From: SKVR01 sp964453995
GTDB lineage: Bacteria; Bacteroidota; Bacteroidia; Bacteroidales; UBA7960
DNA length: 64,000 bases
Assembly (NCBI GenBank): GCA_964453995.1
Contig: CAYVQC010000019.1
Coordinates: forward strand, 1 to 64,000
Direction: 5' to 3'
Part shown: piece by piece, positions 43,796 through 52,626 of the stretch
Position numbering within the stretch: position 1 is the first letter of the stretch
Layout of the letters: each line of letters starts with the position of its first letter
Made by a program: the position numbers and the translations under genes
Notes under the pieces: generated by a model
Databases searched by the model: none
The model's input: the letters and a program-made list of their open reading frames with translations, nothing else
Told to the model about the DNA's origin: nothing

Positions 43796-46066
43796 ATGAT
43801 AAAAAAAAGCCACATCTTTATTTCCCTGCTGGCCTTGTTGCTGGCCTCCTGTTCAACACAAACCATTATTACCCGACAGCATTATCAAAAGGCAGAAACA
43901 TTTTTACAACCCAGTATGAGCAAACTGGTGTACCACGTTTCGGTTCAGCCGCACTGGCTGTCTGACAGCAGCGGTTTCTGGCATGTAACCCAAACCCGGG
44001 AAGGGAAAAGGTTTTTCTTCACCAATCTGCAGGAGGAAATTACACGGCAGGCTTTCGATCATGAAATACTGGCACAGTTACTGGGCGAAAGATCCGGAGA
44101 ATCAGTGGATGCTGCCGATCTTCCTTTTTCCTCTATCAAATATGATGAAAAGAACCTGGTGGTTTTCAGGTTTGAGAACAGATCATGGCAGTTCAATACG
44201 GATACCCACGAGCTTACCGAAGTACCATATGTAAATCCAGGCCGGCTTCCGGGAGTATCGCCCGACAGTACTATGCAGGCTTTCATCAACGACTACAATC
44301 TTTACATTCGTGATCTGAAAACCAATGAAGTGCGCCAGATCAGCCACTTAGGCAAACACCAGTACGAATATGCCAACACCTGGAGCTGGAGCAACCTCAT
44401 GGAAGGGGAGGATGGCAAGCGACCCGAAAACTTTTTTGTAAGCTGGTCGCCTGATTCACGAAGGATTTTTACCTATATAACCGATCTGTCAAAGGCAGAA
44501 AAGATGTATCTGCTCGATTTTTCGGTAGATACATTGTATCGGCCCAGGCTGCTGAGCTACTATCGTGGCTCACCCGGCGATACTACCATTGTTTATAATA
44601 TTCCTGTGATTTTCGACATTGAAACTGGCGAGGAGATTTTGGTTGATGTCAATCCTATACCCCATTTCATCTGGGCAAACTTTCAATGGACTGAAAATTC
44701 AGACAGTCTGTTTGCCATTTATGCGCACAGAGGATTTAAAAGAGCCGATCTCATAAAAGTAGATGCAGCCACTGGCAATATAAACGTACTGCTTAGCGAA
44801 AAAAGCCCCACGTCAGTAGAGTATAGCTCGCTTATGATGCAGAGGGTGGGAAATGATAAGGTATTAATGAGTTCCCACCAAAGTGGCTGGCATCATCTGT
44901 ATTTTTTTGACTGGCATACAGGAGCATTAGTCAATCCGGTTACTGAGGGAGAGTATATGGTGAGAAGCCTGCTGCATGTGGATGAACAGAACCAGCTGAT
45001 CTTCTTTATGGCAAGCGGCAGAGAGGCAGGAAGGAATCCTTATTACACACATCTTTACAGGATAAACTTCGACGGATCAGGCCTCACCCTGCTTACACCC
45101 GAAGATGCCCACCATGAGGTGAGCTTATCGCCCTGCAAGAGGTTTTTTGTTGATAATTACTCTCGGGTAGATCTTCCTACACGCTCAGTGGTAAGAGAAC
45201 TAAGTACGGGTGAAACATTGTTCAGGATCAGTGAAGCAGATATTGAAGACTTACTTGCTACAGGATGGAGGCCCCCTATGCAATTTTCGGTGAAAGGGCG
45301 GGATGGCCTGACCGATATTTATGGCGTGATTTATCAGCCTGTAGACTTTAACCCGCAGAAAAAGTACCCGGTGATCGACTATACTTACTCCGGCCCTCAT
45401 ACTTCGATAATTCCAAAGAGTTTTTCCAATGCCCTTTTCAATATACAAAACCCTTTAAGAGCCTTTGGTTTTGCTATTGTAGTGGTCGATGGAATGGGTA
45501 CGGCACATCGCTCGTCAGTTTTTCGCGATGTTTCTTACCGCAACCTTGGTGGAAACATGGAGTGCCATGTGGTGGCTATTCGTCAGCTTGCCAGGCAGTA
45601 CTCGTGGCTAGACACTACCCGCATAGGTATTTACGGCCATTCTGCCGGAGGCTATGATGCCACGCGCGCCATGCTGATGTATCCCGATTTCTACAAGGTA
45701 GGAGTATCTTCGGCTGCCGATCATGATCATCGCATGGAAAAGGCATGGTGGCCCGAAATGTATATGGGCTACCCGGTAGGGGATTACTATCATGAGCAGT
45801 CCAACATTACCAATGCTCACAAGCTCAGGGGGCGGTTGCTTATTGCTCATGGGGCTTTGGATGAAAACGTGAATCCTTCTGCCACATACAAACTTGCCGA
45901 ACAATTCATAAAAGCAGGGATCGACTTTGACATGCTAATCCTCCCTTCAACCAATCATAGCTTTGGCAGAAGTGAGGGAGACTATTTCACACGTGTGCGC
46001 TGGAATTATTTCATCAGGCACCTGCTACCCTCCGAACCAATTCATAACTATGGGATTGATGAATAG
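43796..46066 (+). CDS. Dipeptidyl-peptidase-IV-like S9 peptidase, lipoprotein
   Basis: A 756-residue lipoprotein: n-region MIKK, hydrophobic core, lipobox LASC (Cys17). The DPP-IV-type beta-propeller lies at about 60-480 (repeated SPDSxxI, YxLDF patterns), the alpha/beta-hydrolase domain at about 490-756. The triad is Ser616 (YGHSAGGYDATR), Asp689 (GALDENVNP) and His721 (STNHSFGR). DPP-IV enzymes remove X-Pro (and often X-Ala or X-Hyp) dipeptides from peptide N-termini. Start at 43796 is chosen because it begins the lipoprotein signal; an earlier in-frame start at 43769 would add nine residues. It is divergent from the hydroxyproline dehydratase operon with 260 bases between, which suggests peptide supply to that pathway. 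Confidence 0.9.
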   Translation: MIKKSHIFISLLALLLASCSTQTIITRQHYQKAETFLQPSMSKLVYHVSVQPHWLSDSSGFWHVTQTREGKRFFFTNLQEEITRQAFDHEILAQLLGERSGESVDAADLPFSSIKYDEKNLVVFRFENRSWQFNTDTHELTEVPYVNPGRLPGVSPDSTMQAFINDYNLYIRDLKTNEVRQISHLGKHQYEYANTWSWSNLMEGEDGKRPENFFVSWSPDSRRIFTYITDLSKAEKMYLLDFSVDTLYRPRLLSYYRGSPGDTTIVYNIPVIFDIETGEEILVDVNPIPHFIWANFQWTENSDSLFAIYAHRGFKRADLIKVDAATGNINVLLSEKSPTSVEYSSLMMQRVGNDKVLMSSHQSGWHHLYFFDWHTGALVNPVTEGEYMVRSLLHVDEQNQLIFFMASGREAGRNPYYTHLYRINFDGSGLTLLTPEDAHHEVSLSPCKRFFVDNYSRVDLPTRSVVRELSTGETLFRISEADIEDLLATGWRPPMQFSVKGRDGLTDIYGVIYQPVDFNPQKKYPVIDYTYSGPHTSIIPKSFSNALFNIQNPLRAFGFAIVVVDGMGTAHRSSVFRDVSYRNLGGNMECHVVAIRQLARQYSWLDTTRIGIYGHSAGGYDATRAMLMYPDFYKVGVSSAADHDHRMEKAWWPEMYMGYPVGDYYHEQSNITNAHKLRGRLLIAHGALDENVNPSATYKLAEQFIKAGIDFDMLILPSTNHSFGRSEGDYFTRVRWNYFIRHLLPSEPIHNYGIDE

Positions 46067-46190
46067 TTTTAAGTGTTGGGGATTTGGGACCAGGGGAAGA
46101 GAATCTGTAAGAGGGCTCGGGTAATGAAAATATGGTTGGTGATACAAGTAAGCCACGTTCAGAACTATTAGCGCTCAGTTTATCCTTTCT

Positions 46191-47069
46191 TTATCCCTGG
46201 GCTGTCTCCAGTAGATAAGCATTGCGGTATTCCTTGGGAGTGGCTTTTTTTATGTTGCGAAATACCCTGTTGAAGTAGGAAAGATTGGGGAATCCACTCT
46301 CAGCAGCCACCTGGCTGATACTCAGATCCTGGTTTGCCAGTAGTGAACAGGCCCTGGTAATGCGTACCTCATTAACAAATTGTGTTACCGTTTTGCGCGT
46401 TCGCTCTTTAAAGAAGCGGCAGAAAGCTTCTTTATTCATGTTGGCTACTCCCGCCACTTCAGCAAGGGAAATATGGCGGTGACAATGCTCCATAATATAA
46501 CGCATTACGTTTTCCATGCGTTTACCCTCACGCAGGGAAAAGTTTTTTATGCTTCCTGCAGTATTCAGGCGCACCAGGTTTACCCCTTCCATAAGTCTGA
46601 TGAAAATCTCAAAGCAGGCTGTAACCCTTGCGAGGCCTTGCAAACTCCTGGTCTTTCTTATTCTATCCCTGATAAAACGGCTTTCATCCGGTACGCGATA
46701 ACATCCTTCCAGGTTTCTCAGCCAATTCATTGTTCCCTCAAATTCCCTGATCCCACTAAACCCTGTATCCATTACGGTGAGATCAAAAAATAAAGATTCG
46801 CTATGGGCCAGTTTCTTTGTTTCATCTTTATAGTAGTCCTGTGTATTACGGAATACATGAGGCACCCTTGATCCCAGCAGGTATATTTCTCCGGGAGCAA
46901 ATCTCCCCACATAGTCACCTACTACCAGGCTACCCTCGCTGCTGATAATAACAGTAAGCTGTACCTCGGGGTGCTGGTGCAGCTTGTCGTAAAAATGATT
47001 TACATGATCAACCTGATGGCGGATCAGCTCATTGTCGGGTTTGGGAATTTTAAAAGGAAGAACCTTCAT
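46191..47069 (-). CDS. AraC-family transcriptional regulator
   Basis: A 292-residue regulator. The N-terminal part (about 1-150) has cupin-like features (HQHPEVQLTVIISSEGSLVVGDYVGRFAPGEI, the usual small-molecule-binding arm). The C-terminal two-helix-turn-helix AraC domain (about 190-290) has ISLAEVAGVANMNKEAFCRFFKERT and LSISQVAAESGFPNLSYFNRVFRNIKKATPKEYR. It converges on the DPP-IV-like gene and is divergent from the TPR-MORN gene; either could be its target. The ligand is unknown, but such regulators often sense sugars or metabolites. Confidence 0.92.
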   Translation of the reverse strand: MKVLPFKIPKPDNELIRHQVDHVNHFYDKLHQHPEVQLTVIISSEGSLVVGDYVGRFAPGEIYLLGSRVPHVFRNTQDYYKDETKKLAHSESLFFDLTVMDTGFSGIREFEGTMNWLRNLEGCYRVPDESRFIRDRIRKTRSLQGLARVTACFEIFIRLMEGVNLVRLNTAGSIKNFSLREGKRMENVMRYIMEHCHRHISLAEVAGVANMNKEAFCRFFKERTRKTVTQFVNEVRITRACSLLANQDLSISQVAAESGFPNLSYFNRVFRNIKKATPKEYRNAYLLETAQG

Positions 47070-47393
47070 GGTAAATCAGATTGATAGGCTGGCTCTAAGG
47101 TATGCAAAATAGGGGAAAAAGTAAAAATAACCGCAGAACTTAATACCAGGGGTATCCTGTGCAAGTAGCAGAGTGAATAGGATTACGGTCCGGGAAAAGT
47201 CAAATGCTATTAAGATCAATGTCTGTCTTTTTTATTTATGCCTGTTTTATTATTTCTCATCGCTCCTTCATTGATATACAATCCAGTAATCATAAATTCA
47301 CCTCTTCTCGTTATAATTTCAACAAAAATCTGTTTTTATATTAGAAAAAATCTATTTTTGTTTTTAGGAAATTTAACAACACATCCAGACTCC
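47070..47393. other. Divergent intergenic region upstream of the TPR-MORN gene
   Basis: 324 bases with no gene. It contains a small dyad ATACC-N3-GGTAT and a T-rich stretch before the -7 element at 47353. Nothing else is recognised. Confidence 0.4.
47353..47360 (+). promoter_or_regulatory. Candidate -7 element of the TPR-MORN operon
   Basis: TATTTTTG, full TAnnTTTG match, 34 bases before the chosen ATG. The region 20 bases upstream is T-rich (TGTTTTTA) but lacks a clean TTG. Confidence 0.4.
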
Positions 47394-50300
47394 ATGAAGA
47401 ATAACATATTCCTCTCTTTGCTTCTGCTGGCAGGCTTTGCAGCCATGGCACAGCGGCCAACCTCCGAAGAACTGATAAAGGAAGGTATCCGCCTGTATGG
47501 CGAAGGCGATTATGAAAAAGCCATCGAAACCTATCGCCTGGTGCACGAAAATGACTCCAATTATACCTGGATGCTTGGCGAGCTGGCCCTTACCTTTATC
47601 CAGACCGGGGACTACGACAGTACGGTCTACTATGCCAATAAAGCTCTTGCAGAGCCCACCAACCAACGGCAACACCTTTTGCGCACAAAAGGCACTGCCC
47701 TTGACCAGATGGGTGAAACGGACAAGGCCATTGAAACCTATCTTGAGGCCATCAGGAGCTATCCTTATGCCTACATGTTGCGTTTCAACCTTGGGGTTAC
47801 CTACATGCAAAATGAGAATTACCCTGCTGCGGTAGAACAGTTCCAGCATTCATTGGAGTGTAATCCCTTTCACGCCAGCAGCCATCTGCTGCTGGGTCTG
47901 ATCATGGGCAGGCAGGGCCATTTTACCAGGGCGATCATGGCTTTTCAAACATTTCTTGCCATAGAACCCAACAGTGAAAGAAGCAATGAGGTGCTCGTTT
48001 GGGTCGAAAATCTCTGCTCCAACTACCAGGATCCGTCCATGGGCGATCCCATAGAACCGTTTACCGACAATGCTGTTTTTGATGAAGTGGATCACCTGCT
48101 CAAAGCACGGGTTGTCCTCAATGAACGCTATCCTTCTCCCATTTCCTTTGATGCCAACCTGGTGAAGCAAACTTCTATGCTTCTCGAAACACTGCCCCTG
48201 GACTCGGAGTCGGATGATTTCTGGATAAAGATGTATTTCCCCTTCTACAAAACTATCAGGGATCAAGACTTTATTGAACCGTTCCTTTTCACCATTCTTA
48301 CTTCCACCGGACGCGATGAGGTAATTGAATACCATGAAAAGAGAAGCAACCAAAAGGTCCGCAAAGATTTCTTTGCAACCGGTTCGGCCCTCGACCGGAT
48401 AAGATCGAAAAGGAATATTGAAAAAGACGGACAAATACTCACCCTCGCGGCAGACTATTATGAAGATGGCAATCTTCACTCATTGGGTAATATCGATGAA
48501 AATGGAAAAGAATATGGCCCCTGGTTCTATTTTTACGCCAATGGTGAGCCACTGTCGGAAGGGCAATATGAAGAAGGGAATAGAGAGGGACGTTGGACCT
48601 ACTGGCATGATAACGGATTGATCAGTAGTACCGAACATTTTCAGAATGGTATGCTACAGGGTGAACTTACAGGATATCATTATGAAGTGCCTGCAATGAG
48701 CATTAGGGCAAATTTTGAGAATAATGAAATCGACGGACTTGCTACCTGGTACTCCATTTTTGAGACAAAAGAAAAGGAGTATACATTTGAAAATGGAATA
48801 GCAAACGGCCCTGCCCGAACATATTATGCCACCTCACAGCCAATGGGAAAATTCACCTTAGTAGATGATATGGTTCACGGTGAATACATTACCTACCATC
48901 TCAACGGGCAGCCTGTCATAATCAGTCACTACAGAAATGACACCCTGGATGGAGAATATACAGAGTATTATTCTGATGGTACCCTCAGCATGAAATCCTC
49001 TTACAGGGAGGGGTTGGAGCATGGTGACTGGGTGTTGTATCATCCCAATGGCAAGGTACGACTGGAAAAGTCATTTTTTGAAGGTAAACCCACCGGCGTA
49101 CTCAGAGAGTATCATCACAATGGTGTATTAAATGTAGAACGCCACTTCAATGATAACGGAGAGGTTCATGGAAAGACCATTACTTTTGATCACCGGGGGA
49201 ATAAGATCAATGAGGAAGAGTTTGTAAATGGCCTGATCGTTTCGGTTGTTTCAGGGTACAACTCCCCTGAGGGAGCAAAAACTTACGGCAATGCAGAAGG
49301 CACTTTCTCCTTTACAACTTATTATGCCTGTGGAGCCCCGTTAATGCATGGTCAATTTGAGAAAGGGAAATCAACGGGCACGTGGGAAAAGTTTTACCGT
49401 AATGGCAATATTGAATCTGTGTTTTTGTATGAGGACGACCTGCTTGAAGGAGAAACCAAATCTTTTTTTCCTGACGGAAAGATCAAGTCTGTTTCCATGT
49501 ACGAGCAGGGGAAGCTTCACGGCAGGGCAGAAACATGGTATGCTGATGGTACGCTGGAAAGCTCAGGATATTACAAAAATGATATTCAGGATTATTTGTG
49601 GTACTTATACTACCCTTCAGGGCAGTTGAATTCTACAAGTTATTTTCTGGAAGGCGCTATTCACGGATGGTTGAAATCATGGGCTATTGATGGTAAAAAA
49701 AGGAGCCATATGAAACTGATTAAAGGAGCACTGATACACCAAACTCTCTTTGGGCCGGATGGCCAGGTTACCCAGGACAGCAATTTCCTTCAGGATGCTG
49801 CTTTCAGGATCAGCTATGCTAACGGGCATATCCTGGGTGAGAGCACTATTGTAGGAGGACAATATCAGGGCACCTTCACCTGGTACCACCCCAATGGCAA
49901 TATCTTTAGTGTACATGATATGCTGGGAGGAATGGATGCCGGGGAATACAAACGCTACGACCCCGAAGGAAACCTTAATGCAACAGGTCAGTTTTTTGAT
50001 AATTATCGCCATGGATTATGGACCCGTTATTTCGAAGATGGAAATGTAAAGTCTGTTTCTAACTACTACCTTGATGATTTGGACTCTACACAGGTGGAAT
50101 ACTATACGAACGGAAGTAAACGCCTTGTGGAAAACTATTTTCTCGGAAAGCTGGACGGCGATGTATTGATCTATGAACCTGGCGGTGAACTCATGGTGAA
50201 GATCATATACGCAACAGATGAGATTGTTGGATATCAGTATATGCAACAAGGGCATCTTTCTGATACCATTGCCATTACCAGCCATGACCAGGTAATGAAG

Positions 50301-50666
50301 GCTTTTTATGACAATGGAAACCTCAGCTTTGAACAACATTTTCATAATTTTGTCCCTCATGGCCCCAGGATAAAATATTATCCCGGTGGCGATGTGATGG
50401 AACACAGGGAATACCACGATGGCCTGTTAGAAGGAGTAAGTGAGAAATTTTATCCTGATGGAAAGCCGGAGGAAAAATTCACCTGTGTTAAAAACCTTTA
50501 CCAAGGGGAATATACCACCTGGTGGCCCAATGGAAATAAAAAGAAGGTGGTTACATACCTAAACGATGAACAACACGGTCCAACGAGTTACTTCGACGAG
50601 AATGGCAATTTGTTAAGGGTGGAGAATTACTGGAGTGACAGTTTTGTGGGCTTTATAGAACAATAA
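47394..50666 (+). CDS. Secreted TPR plus MORN-like repeat protein
   Basis: A 1090-residue exported protein. The signal peptide (about 1-20) ends AAMAQ. About four TPR units follow (residues 22-190; GEGDYEKAIETYRLV, GDYDSTVYYANKALAEP, GETDKAIETYLEAI, ENYPAAVEQFQHSLECNP). A linker of about 170 residues (about 190-360) precedes about 30 MORN-like repeats of about 23 residues (about 365-1085), each with the pattern (Y/W)xxNGxxxxxxxYxxGxxxGxW. They resemble the YwqK/MORN_2 type. TPR and MORN repeats act as protein- or membrane-binding scaffolds; no catalytic domain is visible. The start at 47394 is chosen for the signal peptide; an earlier in-frame start exists at 47238, upstream of the predicted transcription start. 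The next gene begins 1 base after the stop, so they are co-translated. Confidence 0.88.
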   Translation: MKNNIFLSLLLLAGFAAMAQRPTSEELIKEGIRLYGEGDYEKAIETYRLVHENDSNYTWMLGELALTFIQTGDYDSTVYYANKALAEPTNQRQHLLRTKGTALDQMGETDKAIETYLEAIRSYPYAYMLRFNLGVTYMQNENYPAAVEQFQHSLECNPFHASSHLLLGLIMGRQGHFTRAIMAFQTFLAIEPNSERSNEVLVWVENLCSNYQDPSMGDPIEPFTDNAVFDEVDHLLKARVVLNERYPSPISFDANLVKQTSMLLETLPLDSESDDFWIKMYFPFYKTIRDQDFIEPFLFTILTSTGRDEVIEYHEKRSNQKVRKDFFATGSALDRIRSKRNIEKDGQILTLAADYYEDGNLHSLGNIDENGKEYGPWFYFYANGEPLSEGQYEEGNREGRWTYWHDNGLISSTEHFQNGMLQGELTGYHYEVPAMSIRANFENNEIDGLATWYSIFETKEKEYTFENGIANGPARTYYATSQPMGKFTLVDDMVHGEYITYHLNGQPVIISHYRNDTLDGEYTEYYSDGTLSMKSSYREGLEHGDWVLYHPNGKVRLEKSFFEGKPTGVLREYHHNGVLNVERHFNDNGEVHGKTITFDHRGNKINEEEFVNGLIVSVVSGYNSPEGAKTYGNAEGTFSFTTYYACGAPLMHGQFEKGKSTGTWEKFYRNGNIESVFLYEDDLLEGETKSFFPDGKIKSVSMYEQGKLHGRAETWYADGTLESSGYYKNDIQDYLWYLYYPSGQLNSTSYFLEGAIHGWLKSWAIDGKKRSHMKLIKGALIHQTLFGPDGQVTQDSNFLQDAAFRISYANGHILGESTIVGGQYQGTFTWYHPNGNIFSVHDMLGGMDAGEYKRYDPEGNLNATGQFFDNYRHGLWTRYFEDGNVKSVSNYYLDDLDSTQVEYYTNGSKRLVENYFLGKLDGDVLIYEPGGELMVKIIYATDEIVGYQYMQQGHLSDTIAITSHDQVMKAFYDNGNLSFEQHFHNFVPHGPRIKYYPGGDVMEHREYHDGLLEGVSEKFYPDGKPEEKFTCVKNLYQGEYTTWWPNGNKKKVVTYLNDEQHGPTSYFDENGNLLRVENYWSDSFVGFIEQ

Positions 50667-50667
50667 G

Positions 50668-52614
50668 ATGAAGCTTTTATTATTTATCATCATCCAGGCA
50701 CTAGCCATTTGCGCCGTTACGGCCCAAAAGGGGATTAACCCCGAAACCATTGCAGCGGAGTTTCCGGGACAAAATGCTGTAATGCTGGAACAACACTACA
50801 GGTACGTTTTCGATATGGTGAGGGATACCTTATCGGTAAAACAACAAATATCGCAGAAGGTACTGATGTTAAGCCAGCATACCATGCCTTTTACTACAGA
50901 TTATGTATATTTTAATGATTTTAGTTCCATTGAAGACCTGGAGGCTTATACCCTGGTCCCCCGCAAAGGATCAAGCCGTTACGTAAGAGTTGATGCAGGG
51001 CATTTCAGCGAAGCACACGATCGCGAAAACAGCATCTTTTACAACGACAGCAAAACAAAGCAGTTTGCCTATCCTTCATTACAGCAGAATGCCATCACAA
51101 ACCTTAACTATACTTTGGTATATCATGATCCGATGTTTTTGCGGCATTGTTATTTTCAGTCTGCTGTACCGGTTTTGAGTGCAAAAGTGCAGTTGAAAGT
51201 GCACCGTGATATTGAAATAGGGTTTAAACTATACAATGATAATGATGCGGATATCCAATTCAGGCAATACTCAAGAGGCCGCTATACTTATTATGAGTGG
51301 GAGATGAAAGATGTGCCGCCATCCCGGTATGCTGATACCAGGTTTTTCGGGTTGCGACATCACAGTCCGCACCTGGCGGTTTATGTTAAAACAGTAAACC
51401 AGGACGTAAACCTGGAAACCTACTACGATGGAGTGGACGAATTGTACCGGTTTTACAGATCCCTGATGAAGGATATGGATGTTAGTCACACGGCCCCCAT
51501 GAAAGCTTTGGTAGATGATCTCACAGAAGGACTTTCGCAGGAAGAAAAAATAAGAGCTATTTACTATTGGGTGCAGCAAAATATCCGTTATGTGGCGTAT
51601 GTAGACGGCTATAATGGATTCATTCCGGCACCCCCGGCAGAGGTCTTCAGCAAAAGATTCGGTGATTGCAAAGGTATGTCGGTGCTGATGCAGAAAATGC
51701 TCGATCTGGCCGGTATTCAGGCCTGGCTGGCCTGGGTGGGTACCCGCGACATACCCTATACCTACCAAGAATGCCCTCTGCCGTCAGTAGATAACCATAT
51801 GGTTGTTGCTTTGGAGCACAACGGCGATACCCTGATCCTTGATGCTACATTCAATTACCTCGACCTGGGCAGCTATCCCTATCACATCAAAGGCAAAGAG
51901 GTGCTTATTGGGATCAGCGAACAGGATTACAGGCTTTTTACAGTGCCGGTATCGCATTATTCACAAAATACGGTAGTGGACTCGGTGTTGGTTTCCATCA
52001 ATGCAAAAACCCTGGAAGGCAAAGGTAACCGCACACACAAGGGTTTCAACAAACTCGAACTGGCCTATGCCATGAGGGGAGTGCCAGCCAATGATTATAA
52101 AAAAAAGTTTACCGCACTTTTTGAAAAAGGGAACAACAAATTCAGGGTAAATTCATGGGATGCAATCAGCCTGTTTGATTATGACGTGCCCTCGAAGGTA
52201 TCCTATCATTTTACCCTTGAAGATTATGTGATGCGTATGGACGATGAGATCTATGTGAACCTAAACCTTGATCGTTCCCATCATACCATGAAGATGGATA
52301 CCACAATCAGGTTTTCGCCTGTTGTCAATGATTTTCCCTTCAAAGAAACCCATGTTACCCAATTGCTCATTCCCGATGGATATAACCTGAGTTTTATTCC
52401 CGAAGATGAAGAATTTGTGGGAGATAGTTTCCGGGCTTCTTTCCGCTACAAGCATGATGGAGATTATGTTACGCTTACCCGCGAAATAGTATTTGATTTT
52501 CTTGTGCTTGGTGAGGATAGATTTGAGCAGTGGAATGCCATGATCGCTCACCTGGTAAAGAATTACCGTTTGTCTGTTGTCCTTAAACAAAATAAAATTG
52601 AAACTACACCATAA
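50668..52614 (+). CDS. Secreted DUF3857/transglutaminase-like protein, intact triad
   Basis: A 648-residue exported protein. The signal peptide is about residues 1-19. The N-terminal half (about 20-240) is a DUF3857-like beta domain (DSKTKQFAYPSL is typical). A transglutaminase-like domain (about 245-400) has the intact triad Cys334 (RFGDCKG), His377 (DNHMVV) and Asp392 (ILDATFNYLD). The C-terminal region (about 420-648) is beta-rich, as in DUF3858 neighbours. Transglutaminase-like proteins act as peptidases, amidases or cross-linkers; the substrate here is unknown. It is the middle gene of a three-gene unit. Confidence 0.88.
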   Translation: MKLLLFIIIQALAICAVTAQKGINPETIAAEFPGQNAVMLEQHYRYVFDMVRDTLSVKQQISQKVLMLSQHTMPFTTDYVYFNDFSSIEDLEAYTLVPRKGSSRYVRVDAGHFSEAHDRENSIFYNDSKTKQFAYPSLQQNAITNLNYTLVYHDPMFLRHCYFQSAVPVLSAKVQLKVHRDIEIGFKLYNDNDADIQFRQYSRGRYTYYEWEMKDVPPSRYADTRFFGLRHHSPHLAVYVKTVNQDVNLETYYDGVDELYRFYRSLMKDMDVSHTAPMKALVDDLTEGLSQEEKIRAIYYWVQQNIRYVAYVDGYNGFIPAPPAEVFSKRFGDCKGMSVLMQKMLDLAGIQAWLAWVGTRDIPYTYQECPLPSVDNHMVVALEHNGDTLILDATFNYLDLGSYPYHIKGKEVLIGISEQDYRLFTVPVSHYSQNTVVDSVLVSINAKTLEGKGNRTHKGFNKLELAYAMRGVPANDYKKKFTALFEKGNNKFRVNSWDAISLFDYDVPSKVSYHFTLEDYVMRMDDEIYVNLNLDRSHHTMKMDTTIRFSPVVNDFPFKETHVTQLLIPDGYNLSFIPEDEEFVGDSFRASFRYKHDGDYVTLTREIVFDFLVLGEDRFEQWNAMIAHLVKNYRLSVVLKQNKIETTP

Positions 52615-52626
52615 TACCTGTTACCG

